Positions 1-6,292 of a stretch of DNA of 6,292 nt are shown here, in pieces. The position numbers were made by a program, and so were the translations under genes. Every line of letters begins with the position of its first letter. Within the stretch, counting starts at the first letter, position 1. The notes beneath the pieces were generated by a model that was given only the letters and a program-made list of their open reading frames with translations, ran no database searches and was not told the DNA's origin. The DNA is from JBFGFG01 sp041627475 (lineage in GTDB: Bacteria; Actinomycetota; Nitriliruptoria; Nitriliruptorales; Nitriliruptoraceae), in assembly GCA_041627475.1 (NCBI GenBank), contig JBFKQZ010000187.1, forward strand, positions 1 through 6,292, given 5' to 3'.

Positions 1-3000
1 GACCTCGATCGTGCCGAGGTCCTCGAGGACGACCTCGAACGGCACGGCCTGCTGCGGGCGCACGGCCTGCTCGACGTGCTGCTGCTCCACCCAGAGGACC
101 CCGTCGCCGACGTCGCGGGCCGCGACGAGGACCCGTGGGACCGCGGCCTCGGACGTGCCGAGGTTGCGGATGCTGCCGCGGACGACGACGTCGCCGTCGA
201 CGACCTCGACCGTGACGCCCTCGACCGCGAGGTCGCGTTCCAGGCCCTTCGAGGTCACCAGCGCCTTGGCGTACAGGTCGAAGCCCGTCACCACCGCGTC
301 GGGCGGCAGGACAGGCGGGGTGTACTCGTCGGGGTCGAACCCGCCCTCGGCGAGCTCGGCCGCTGCGGTCTCGCCCGCGACGCCCTCGAACTCGATGCGG
401 AACGGGGTGGACTCGGCCGGACGCAGCCGGTGACGGACCTGCTGGACCGCGTTGTAGGTCGCCCAGACCTCGCCCTCGGGGCCGCGCAGCTGGGCCGTGA
501 TCGTGAGGTCGGCGGGGTCGACGCTGTCGTTGCGGACCTCGCCGACGACGACGTACCGGCCGTCGACCTGCAGCAGCCGTGCCGACCGGACGGTCAGCTC
601 CGGTCGGTCCAGGACGTCACCGAAGGCGGTCCGGCCCGTCGTCGTCGACCGGCGCTCCGCCTCCTGGTAGTCGACACCCGCCCGACGGGCGAACGCCTCG
701 ACGGGTTGGGCGGCGTCGCGCTCCGGGGCGACGATGCGCCACGCGCCGGCGGCGTCCGCGACCAACTCGTAGCGGTCGCTGGCGCGGTACGCCGCCAGGG
801 ACGTCACGTAGTCCGCGTCGGCCAGGACGACCGTGCGGTCCCCGTCGCGCTCCACCACCGACGTGACGACGCTGTCGAGCGACGCGTACGACGCGCGCAG
901 GCCACCGCCGTCCACGGAGCGTGCGAGCGTGAACAGCTCGAGGCTCGGCGCCGTGGCCGGGTCGAGCAGGGCGTGCGCCTCCGCGAACCGCCGCTCGTCG
1001 AGCGCAGTGAGGTAGTCCACGACCACCTCACCCGGCTCGTCCGGTTCCTGCACGGCCAGCGCGGTGAGCACGACCGGCACGGCGACGACCACGAGCACGA
1101 GTGCGAGGGTCGTCCGCAGGGCCACCGCTCCGGACGGGCGCGGGAGCCTCGCCGCGACGCGTGCCGGCCAGTCCCGCCAGACCTGCCACGCCGTCTCGGT
1201 GACCTCCGGCGCGATCCGACCGGTCGCCGCTGCGAGCCGTGCGTCGAGCCGTGCGAGGCTGCGCGCCGGTGCGGCGGGCCGCCCACCCCGGGCGGGCCGC
1301 AGCGCCTGCAGCACGAGCACGACGCCGGCTGCGAGCAGCGCGAGCGGCGGCAGGGTCCCCCAGGCGAGGCGCTGCCACGCCGGGAGTTCCCGGACGGGCA
1401 GCTGGACCGGCAGCGGTGGGATGTCCGCGCGTTCCCAGACCTCGATCCCGTTCTCGAGCGTCCCGAGCCGCTGCCAGCCGGAGGCGTCGAGCAGCGGGTC
1501 GTAGAACCGGTCGTCGGAGAACACGTACTTGAGGTTGTAGCGCTCGGGGATCGCGAGGAACTGCTGCAGCGACCCGAGGCCCGGGACCCCGCGGTACTTC
1601 GCCCCCTCGAGGCGCTCCACGGGGCGCGTCGTCAGCTCGGGCAGCCGCCGCGCGGAGTGGTAGTTGCCGTCCACGGTGGTGGCGGTCGTGTTCGCCGCGA
1701 TCCACGCCATCTGGTCCCCGAACCCCAGCGTCAGGTAGCGCCAGCGGTCGTGGTCGTCCTTGGCGAGGAACTCGGTGATCGGTCCCGGGTCGATCGGCTC
1801 GGGTTGGAACGGGCGGTACCTGGTGAGCGTCGCGGCGAACAGGAACGACCCGAGCATCGCGGCGGCGAGGCCGCCTGCCACGACCCGGAGGCCGTTGCGA
1901 CCGATCGCCGGCCGCAGCCACGCGAGCATCCGTCCCTCCGCCACGTCGACCAGCACCTGGCCGACCAGTGGGAGGATCGCGATCGCGGCCCAGACCGTGA
2001 AGCGGTCGAACGTGAGGATGTCGAACGCCCCGCCGAGCAGGGCACGCGGCACCGGCGTGGTCCCGCCGAGCCCCAGCAGCGTCAGCAGCGACACCGACGC
2101 TGCGAGCGGCCAGCTCGTCGAGCGCCAGCCACGCAGCACCGCCAGGGGCCACGCGAGCAGCACGGCCCCCCACGGCACCAGCCAGAACACCAGGCCTGCG
2201 TTGCGGTCGACGAGGAAGTTCGAGCGGCTCGAGTGCGGGATCGGGATCTGCACGATCGGGTCGGCCTGGCTCCACAGCCAGTACGGCAGCACGACCACGA
2301 CGAGCGAGGTCACGAGCAGCACGGCGTAGACACCGGCACGGAGCACGGGGCCGCTCACGCGTCGCAGCCGGCGGGCGACGAGCGGCCAGACGTCCGCCCG
2401 GATCAGGCGGGCGGGACGGCCGAGCTGCTCCCCCGGCAGCGGGGTGCGCAGCGCCCGCAGCAGGACGGCGAGGACCACGGGCGCGACGAAGAAGACGGCG
2501 CCGAAGAGCGTCGTCACGTGGTGGGCCGCGGTGGCAGCCGAGCCGCACGCGAGTGCCGCCACGAGGTCGCGACGGCGACCACGGTCGACCCACGCGGCGC
2601 CGAAGGGCAGTGCGTTGAGCGTGAAGGCGAGCCCGACGGTCGTCGGCAGCTGGCCGAAGACGTGGACGACCAGCCCGAGCACGGGTGTGAGGCTGGCGAG
2701 CACCGCCGCCCAGCCAGCTGCCCGCCGCTCCACCCAGAGCAGGCTGAAGCGGTAGACGCCGATCACGAGCAGCACCAGTGCGCCGAGCTGCACGAGTGCG
2801 AACCCGGTCTGCAGCCCCACGACCCCGGAGGCGAGCGCCACCAGCATGTGCCCGCCCGGCGGGTAGCTGGTCACGGTGAAGCCCGTGTACCACCGGGTCT
2901 CCCACGTCGAGAACCAGTCGCGGGCGTAGTGGTCGGCGAAGAAGATGTGGACGTAGGCGTCGTACGTCGCCCGGTAGCTGCCGGACAGCAGCAACGCACC

Positions 3001-3069
3001 GTGCACCGCGATCGTCAGCGCGAGCGCGACGAGCAGCAACGGTTCGACCCGGCGGGAGGTCACGGACAC
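1..3069 (-). CDS. Large multipass membrane protein, GT-C/PTPS-related-like, with NTF2-like and two FxLYD-like C-terminal domains (3' end outside window)
   Basis: The frame is open for 1023 codons from GTG 3069 to the left edge with no stop, so the C-terminus is missing. About 11-13 hydrophobic segments are visible, e.g. residues 10-28, 92-112, 117-138, 170-203, 243-264, 290-311, 350-375, 395-415, 570-590 and 652-672. The first outer loop carries D37-AYV-H41 and YPPGGH (69-74), the Asp/His loop pattern of GT-C-type and PF10131-like ('6-pyruvoyl-tetrahydropterin synthase-related') proteins. Residues 415-568 form a soluble, probably extracytoplasmic, domain. A basic cytoplasmic stretch (591-650) and another TM lead to an NTF2-like region (about 676-782) and two related FxLYD-like beta domains (about 825-895 and 945-1020). 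A glycosyl-transfer or envelope role is inference only. The start is uncertain: an AGAGG at 3078-3074 could serve GTG 3069 or GTG 3063, and GTG 3105 is also in frame; in-frame stops at 3156 and 3177 limit extension. It is divergent from the histidine kinase gene. Confidence 0.85.
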   Translation of the reverse strand, partial: MSVTSRRVEPLLLVALALTIAVHGALLLSGSYRATYDAYVHIFFADHYARDWFSTWETRWYTGFTVTSYPPGGHMLVALASGVVGLQTGFALVQLGALVLLVIGVYRFSLLWVERRAAGWAAVLASLTPVLGLVVHVFGQLPTTVGLAFTLNALPFGAAWVDRGRRRDLVAALACGSAATAAHHVTTLFGAVFFVAPVVLAVLLRALRTPLPGEQLGRPARLIRADVWPLVARRLRRVSGPVLRAGVYAVLLVTSLVVVVLPYWLWSQADPIVQIPIPHSSRSNFLVDRNAGLVFWLVPWGAVLLAWPLAVLRGWRSTSWPLAASVSLLTLLGLGGTTPVPRALLGGAFDILTFDRFTVWAAIAILPLVGQVLVDVAEGRMLAWLRPAIGRNGLRVVAGGLAAAMLGSFLFAATLTRYRPFQPEPIDPGPITEFLAKDDHDRWRYLTLGFGDQMAWIAANTTATTVDGNYHSARRLPELTTRPVERLEGAKYRGVPGLGSLQQFLAIPERYNLKYVFSDDRFYDPLLDASGWQRLGTLENGIEVWERADIPPLPVQLPVRELPAWQRLAWGTLPPLALLAAGVVLVLQALRPARGGRPAAPARSLARLDARLAAATGRIAPEVTETAWQVWRDWPARVAARLPRPSGAVALRTTLALVLVVVAVPVVLTALAVQEPDEPGEVVVDYLTALDERRFAEAHALLDPATAPSLELFTLARSVDGGGLRASYASLDSVVTSVVERDGDRTVVLADADYVTSLAAYRASDRYELVADAAGAWRIVAPERDAAQPVEAFARRAGVDYQEAERRSTTTGRTAFGDVLDRPELTVRSARLLQVDGRYVVVGEVRNDSVDPADLTITAQLRGPEGEVWATYNAVQQVRHRLRPAESTPFRIEFEGVAGETAAAELAEGGFDPDEYTPPVLPPDAVVTGFDLYAKALVTSKGLERDLAVEGVTVEVVDGDVVVRGSIRNLGTSEAAVPRVLVAARDVGDGVLWVEQQHVEQAVRPQQAVPFEVVLEDLGTIEV

Positions 3070-3093
3070 GACGCCTCTGCGGTTGGGTGGGGT

Positions 3094-3106
3094 GGTGCGG
3101 CGCACC
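3094..3106. promoter_or_regulatory. 13-base GC palindrome beside the membrane-protein start
   Basis: GGTGCG, one base, then CGCACC form perfect 6-bp inverted arms. The site overlaps the possible minus-strand -10 (3109-3104) and would lie at the transcription start or in the short leader of the membrane-protein gene. That is an operator-like position, or it could form a small leader hairpin. The bases are seen directly; the regulatory role is inferred, and arms of this length can arise by chance in DNA this rich in G+C. Confidence 0.3.
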
Positions 3107-3151
3107 CTAGGAACCAGGCCTCTGTCAGCGGTGGCAGCGACGTCATCGTTT

Positions 3152-3183
3152 CCTCACGCTTCCTCAAGGTCCCCTCAAGGTCC
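3152..3183. promoter_or_regulatory. Tandem 11-bp direct repeats, candidate response-regulator operator
   Basis: CCTCAAGGTCC occurs twice back to back (3162-3172 and 3173-3183) with no mismatch. A degenerate copy, CCTCACGCTT, precedes them at 3152-3161, so CCTCA recurs at 3152, 3162 and 3173, about one helical turn apart. Direct repeats with 10-11 bp phasing are typical of OmpR/PhoB-family winged-helix regulators, including the 11-nt units of actinobacterial PhoP boxes, although these units do not match the PHO-box consensus (GTTCACC). The array lies roughly 100 bases before both genes, so it could act on either. The identity of the binding protein is unknown. Confidence 0.5.
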
Positions 3184-3280
3184 CGGCAGATGGCTACCGC
3201 ATCGGCACGGGAGTCGGTACCTCTGGGACTCCACCCCACCTCCCACCGGACCCGAGCACCCCGTGACGGCCTCCCCCACC

Positions 3281-5704
3281 ATGCCCACCGCCACGTCCAC
3301 GTGGCGGCGCCGACTGCTGTCGTCAGCGCCGTGGCTCGCCGCGCTGCTGACCGCGAGCATGGTCCTCGCGCTCACGGTGGTGATCGTGACGGTCCAGTCC
3401 GGCGCGCACCGCGACGAGGTCGCCGCGACGATCGTCCGCGAGGGCAGCCGCATGCGGGCGGACCTCGAGCGCGCCGTCGACCTGCGCATCGCCCGCACCG
3501 AGGGCCTGGTCGGCTTCGCCGTCGCCGAGGCATCGCAGGGCGAGATCGAGGAGGACCTGTTCCGGCGGTACACGCAGAACGTCATGGCCGAGACCAGCGT
3601 GCCGCTGCGCAGCATGCAGCTCGCACCGGCGGCCGTCGTCACCTACGTCGAGCCGATCGAGGGCAACGAGGCCGCGATCGGCCACGACCTGCTCGCCGAC
3701 CCGGACCGCCGGGCTGCCGTGCTCGCCACGGTCGAGGCCCGACGCACGATGGTCGCGGGTCCGTTCGAGCTCCTCCAGGGCGGTGTCGCGATCGTCGCCC
3801 GGGCACCGGTGTTCCTCCCCACCGACGACGGCGGGGAGGAGTGGTGGGGGCTCGCCACGATCGTCGCCGACGCCGAGCCGCTCTTCGAGGAGGCACAGCT
3901 CGACGCGTACGACGACATGGAGGTCGCGCTGCGCGGCAAGGACGGCCTCGGTGCGGACGGCGAGGTCTTCCGCGGCGACCCGGCCATCTTCGAGCAGGAC
4001 CCGGAGCTGTTCGAGGTGACCCTCCCCGCCGGGTCGTGGCAGCTCGCCGTCGTCCCGGCCGGCGGCTGGTCGGCGGTGGTCTGGCCGGACCGGACGAGCA
4101 CGATCGCCGGCATGGTGCTGCTCGCGCTCGTCCTCGCCGGACTGGTCTGGCGCGTCGTGGCCGCACGCGCTCGCGTCCAGCGACTGCTCGACGACCGGGC
4201 CGAGCTGATCGCCACGGCCAACGTGCCGATCGTGCAGGTCCGCGCAGACCGCCGGATCGCGGTCTGGAACGCCGAGGCCTCGACCGAAGCCGGGATCGAC
4301 GACCCGACGGGCCGCGACGTGCACGACCCCATCCTGCAGGAGAACGGGTTGGTGCGGACCGTCGCGGAGCTGGTCGAGGAGACCTTCGCGACGGGCGCCC
4401 GCGTGGAGGGGCACGTCGCCCTGGTCGAGCAGCCTGACGGCAGCACGACCGAACTGCTGTGCAACGCCGGCCCCATCATCGACAACGCTGGCACCGTGAC
4501 CGACGTCGTGGTCGTGGCCCAGGACATCTCGGCACGGGCCGAGGCCGAGCGGATCCGTCGCGACCACGAGGCCCTCGCGGCCACGGCGAAGCTCAAGGAC
4601 GAGTTCCTCGCGACGATGAGTCACGAGCTGCGCACGCCGCTGAACGGCATCCTCGGACTGACGAGCCTCCTGCGTGACGAGACCGCGGGGCCGCTCAACG
4701 ACACGCAGCAGACGTACGTCCGCCACACCCACGAGGCGGGTGCACACCTCCTGCAGCTGATCAACGACGTGCTCGACATCAGCCGGATCGAGGCCGCCGA
4801 GAACGACCTCGAGCTGCAGCCGGTCGAGGTCGCCGACGCCGTGGCGCGGGCCGTGGAGATGGTCCGAAGCGACGCCGAGGACCGCGGCCTGGACGTCACC
4901 GTCGACGTGGAGCCCGGGCTGGCGGTCGTGGCCGACGACCGCCGCCTCGTGCAGGTCCTGCTCAACCTGCTCGGCAATGCCGTGAAGTTCACCGACGAGG
5001 GCGGCGTCACGGTCACGGCCACACCGGGCGACGGCACCGTCGCGATCGACGTGGTGGACACCGGCATCGGCATCTCCGCCGAGGACCTGCACCGCATGTT
5101 CGAGCCCTTCGTCCAGCTCGAGGCCAGCCTCGACCGTCGCTACGAGGGGTCGGGCCTCGGCCTGGCCCTCTCCCGCCGGCTGGTCGAGGCGCTCGACGGG
5201 CGTCTCGAGGTCCAGAGCCGTGTGGATGAGGGCTCGCGCTTCACCATCGTGCTGCCGCGTGCCACGGCCTCGACGGCGGCGGCCCCCATGCCCGAGACGG
5301 GCGCGGCCGCTCCCGCCGCCGAGCGCGAGGTCACCGTGCTCGTCGCCGAGGACAACGACGTCAACCGCCTGATCGTGCGCGAGTACCTCGGGGTGCTCGG
5401 CTACGAGTACGTCGAGGCGACGAACGGCGTGGAGGCCGTCGAACTCGCCCGTACCGCGCAGCCCGCACTCGTCCTGATGGACATCCAGATGCCGACGATG
5501 GACGGGCTGGAGGCCACGGGCATCCTCAAGGGCGACGCGGCGACTGCGGACATCCCCGTGATCGCCTTGACCGCGCTGGCGATGGACGGCGACGAGGAGC
5601 GTTGCCTCGCCGCGGGGTGCGACGGCTACCTGCCCAAGCCGATCGAGCTGCCGGCACTGGCCGCCACGCTCGAGGAGCACCTGGGCGCCGCGGTCAGGTC
5701 CTGA
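3281..5704 (+). CDS. Hybrid sensor histidine kinase (CHASE-PAS-HisKA-HATPase_c-REC)
   Basis: This 807-residue membrane kinase autophosphorylates on His and passes the phosphate to its own receiver. TM1 is about 18-38. A CHASE-type extracytoplasmic sensor spans about 60-245 (LAP at 114-116, P125, N129, GHD at 134-136). TM2 is about 275-295, followed by a PAS domain (304-420) ending in QDIS. The dimerisation/phosphoacceptor domain carries SHELRTP with H448. The ATPase domain shows the N box (N566), DTGIGI (from D593) and the GSGLGLAL glycine box (from G623). An Ala/Pro linker (about 658-684) joins the receiver, which has acidic E690-D691, phosphoacceptor D734, T764 and K786. All catalytic residues are present. 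There is no HPt or DNA-binding output domain, so a separate phosphotransfer partner is expected. The start is uncertain: ATG 3281 has no clear ribosome site; GTG 3263 would add six residues. CHASE binds diverse small ligands, so the signal cannot be named. Confidence 0.95.
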   Translation: MPTATSTWRRRLLSSAPWLAALLTASMVLALTVVIVTVQSGAHRDEVAATIVREGSRMRADLERAVDLRIARTEGLVGFAVAEASQGEIEEDLFRRYTQNVMAETSVPLRSMQLAPAAVVTYVEPIEGNEAAIGHDLLADPDRRAAVLATVEARRTMVAGPFELLQGGVAIVARAPVFLPTDDGGEEWWGLATIVADAEPLFEEAQLDAYDDMEVALRGKDGLGADGEVFRGDPAIFEQDPELFEVTLPAGSWQLAVVPAGGWSAVVWPDRTSTIAGMVLLALVLAGLVWRVVAARARVQRLLDDRAELIATANVPIVQVRADRRIAVWNAEASTEAGIDDPTGRDVHDPILQENGLVRTVAELVEETFATGARVEGHVALVEQPDGSTTELLCNAGPIIDNAGTVTDVVVVAQDISARAEAERIRRDHEALAATAKLKDEFLATMSHELRTPLNGILGLTSLLRDETAGPLNDTQQTYVRHTHEAGAHLLQLINDVLDISRIEAAENDLELQPVEVADAVARAVEMVRSDAEDRGLDVTVDVEPGLAVVADDRRLVQVLLNLLGNAVKFTDEGGVTVTATPGDGTVAIDVVDTGIGISAEDLHRMFEPFVQLEASLDRRYEGSGLGLALSRRLVEALDGRLEVQSRVDEGSRFTIVLPRATASTAAAPMPETGAAAPAAEREVTVLVAEDNDVNRLIVREYLGVLGYEYVEATNGVEAVELARTAQPALVLMDIQMPTMDGLEATGILKGDAATADIPVIALTALAMDGDEERCLAAGCDGYLPKPIELPALAATLEEHLGAAVRS

Positions 5705-5706
5705 CC
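5692..5706. other. Perfect 15-base palindrome over the convergent stop codons
   Basis: GGTCAGG, a central T, then CCTGACC form perfect 7-bp arms. The palindrome covers the last codons and TGA (5702-5704) of the kinase gene and ends two bases before the stop (5710-5708) of the lipoprotein gene. As RNA it would fold on both strands as a short stem, because only a few central bases would form the loop. No T-run follows on either strand, so it is at best a weak bidirectional terminator; a protein-binding site or chance are alternatives. Confidence 0.4.
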
Positions 5707-5707
5707 C

Positions 5708-6205
5708 TCAGCCGGCGAGGCAGCCGAAGGCGTCGTTGCGCAGCTCGAGGTCGGGCAGCGGCAGCGTGCGCCCCTCCGCGATCACCGTGCCATCGGTGAA
5801 GGTCGCGGTGGCCGGACCGTCGCACTGGCCGGTGCCGTCGGTCCGCCACGTGAGCGTGCCCGTCACCTCGAGGACGACCTCCTCGACGACCTCCGGCTCG
5901 CCCGGCTCCACGACGTCGTCGCACCACTGGGCGAACAGGTCGCTGCCGCTCACGAGCTCACCGCGCCACGTCGTCCCGTCGACCGCGACCGTGCCGGGCG
6001 TCGGTGCCATGTCCTGCGACCACAGCGACAGGCGCACACGCTGGTCGGTGGTGCCGAGCGTGAAGCCGAACCCGCAGCCCCAGTCCTCCGTCGGGAGGGT
6101 GGTCAGGTCGAGGACGGCGGCGTTCGCACGCAGCTCGGGGTCGTCCCCGAGGCCACACCCGGCCAGCGCGACGACGCACGCTGCTGCCGTGAGGATGCGC
6201 CGCAC
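5708..6205 (-). CDS. Small secreted lipoprotein with four mature-chain cysteines, function unknown
   Basis: This is a 165-residue protein from GTG 6205, chosen because a strong GGGAGGT lies 6 bases upstream and the start leads directly into a signal peptide: RR at 2-3, hydrophobic 4-15, then lipobox LAGC with lipidated C17. In-frame starts further upstream (ATG 6238, ATG 6283) lack a comparable ribosome site. The mature part is acidic, with an EPGEPEVVEE stretch near 100-109 and otherwise alternating beta-type sequence. Cysteines at 44, 95, 128 and 162 could form two disulfides, fitting an extracytoplasmic location. Tracts such as WGCGFGFTLG (42-51) look like conserved core of small actinobacterial lipoproteins, but I do not recognise a named family. 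It is convergent with the kinase gene, leaving three bases between the stop codons, and is probably expressed separately from it. Confidence 0.87.
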   Translation of the reverse strand: MRRILTAAACVVALAGCGLGDDPELRANAAVLDLTTLPTEDWGCGFGFTLGTTDQRVRLSLWSQDMAPTPGTVAVDGTTWRGELVSGSDLFAQWCDDVVEPGEPEVVEEVVLEVTGTLTWRTDGTGQCDGPATATFTDGTVIAEGRTLPLPDLELRNDAFGCLAG

Positions 6206-6211
6206 CCGCTG

Positions 6212-6218
6212 ACCTCCC
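6212..6218 (-). promoter_or_regulatory. Ribosome binding site of the lipoprotein gene
   Basis: GGGAGGT on the minus strand, 6 bases before GTG 6205, is a near-perfect anti-Shine-Dalgarno match. It is the only strong ribosome site seen in the window and decides the start over the upstream in-frame ATG codons. Confidence 0.8.
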
Positions 6219-6249
6219 GCCGCGGCCCCCGGCAGCATGCCCCAGCGGG

Positions 6250-6259
6250 ACCACGTGGT
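6250..6259. promoter_or_regulatory. 10-bp palindrome ACCACGTGGT upstream of the lipoprotein gene
   Basis: A perfect palindrome centred on CACGTG lies about 45 bases before GTG 6205, a position where an operator would fit. No convincing -10 or -35 is visible in the 87 bases available (6206-6292), so the promoter may lie beyond the right edge. Binding by a dimeric regulator is possible but unproven. Confidence 0.3.
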
Positions 6260-6292
6260 GTGGCAGCCTGCACCGGAGCCCACCAGGAGCCC

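Larger units (their letters stand above)
3070..3280. promoter_or_regulatory. Divergent intergenic region between membrane protein and histidine kinase genes
   Basis: This 211-base non-coding gap must hold the promoters of both divergent genes. For the minus-strand gene, a possible -10 (TAGGGT, read 3109 to 3104) lies about 35 bases before GTG 3069; the nearest -35-like hexamer, CTGACA (3128 to 3123), is only 13 bases away, which is too short for a normal sigma-70 promoter. No convincing -10/-35 pair is seen for the plus-strand kinase; TACCGC (3195-3200) just after the tandem repeats is the best weak candidate for a -10. No tRNA, riboswitch or T-rich terminator was recognised. Confidence 0.6.

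Noticed and set aside
20..35. CCTCGAGGACGACCTC here also occurs near 5867 and looks like a dispersed repeat.
   Set aside because: Both copies encode similar Glu-Val-Val-Leu-Glu stretches on the minus strand using the preferred G/C-ending codons, so the match is explained by codon bias.
1028..2905. A 625-codon minus-strand open frame inside the membrane-protein gene.
   Set aside because: Its product is an Arg/Ala/Gly/Pro-rich low-complexity string. The overlapping frame starting at GTG 3069 gives clear TM segments and domains over the same DNA, so this one is a shadow.
3190..3280. ATG at 3190 as the start of a small leader gene or of the kinase.
   Set aside because: It is not in the kinase frame, has no clear ribosome site and continues into a shadow frame without protein-like features.
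76..4437. A 1453-codon plus-strand open frame crossing most of the window.
   Set aside because: It runs antisense to the membrane-protein gene and then in another frame through the kinase gene. Its product is low-complexity, rich in Arg, His, Asp and Gln, with no TM or domain signal. Such frames are expected opposite GC-rich genes.
3323..5680. A 785-codon minus-strand open frame opposite the kinase.
   Set aside because: It is antisense to a kinase with every catalytic motif present, and its product is a His/Asp/Arg/Gly-rich string without recognisable domains.

Overview
The window is very G+C-rich. It uses GTG starts, G/C-ending codons, and codes for a lipoprotein with a classical lipobox. 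This fits a high-G+C actinobacterium (Actinomycetota), but the species cannot be told from the sequence and no mobile-element or phage signal is visible. Three genes fill nearly all of it, and all three products are predicted to sit in or on the membrane.

Layout: (1) positions 1-3069, minus strand, the first 1023 codons of a very large multipass membrane protein whose C-terminus lies beyond the left edge. Its N-terminal half looks like a GT-C / '6-pyruvoyl-tetrahydropterin synthase-related' (PF10131-like) or YfhO-like membrane protein. It is then fused to a further membrane anchor, an NTF2-like extracytoplasmic domain and two copies of an FxLYD-like beta domain. (2) A 211-base divergent intergenic region (3070-3280) holds a striking tandem 11-bp direct repeat with a third degenerate copy, and a GC-rich palindrome next to the minus-strand gene. 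(3) Positions 3281-5704, plus strand, a hybrid sensor histidine kinase with order TM, CHASE, TM, PAS, HisKA, HATPase_c, receiver. (4) Positions 5708-6205, minus strand, a small four-cysteine lipoprotein. Its stop codon is 3 bases from the kinase stop, and a perfect 15-base palindrome covers the junction. The last 87 bases (6206-6292) hold its Shine-Dalgarno sequence and a 10-bp palindrome.

How they may work together: the kinase would sense an extracytoplasmic small ligand through CHASE and phosphorylate its own receiver. There is no HPt protein or DNA-binding regulator in the window, so the rest of the relay must be elsewhere. The divergent arrangement with the large membrane protein, plus the tandem repeat between them, makes shared regulation plausible but unproven. 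The most unusual item is the domain composition of the large membrane protein. I see no CRISPR array, RNA gene, transposon or clearly new defence system here.
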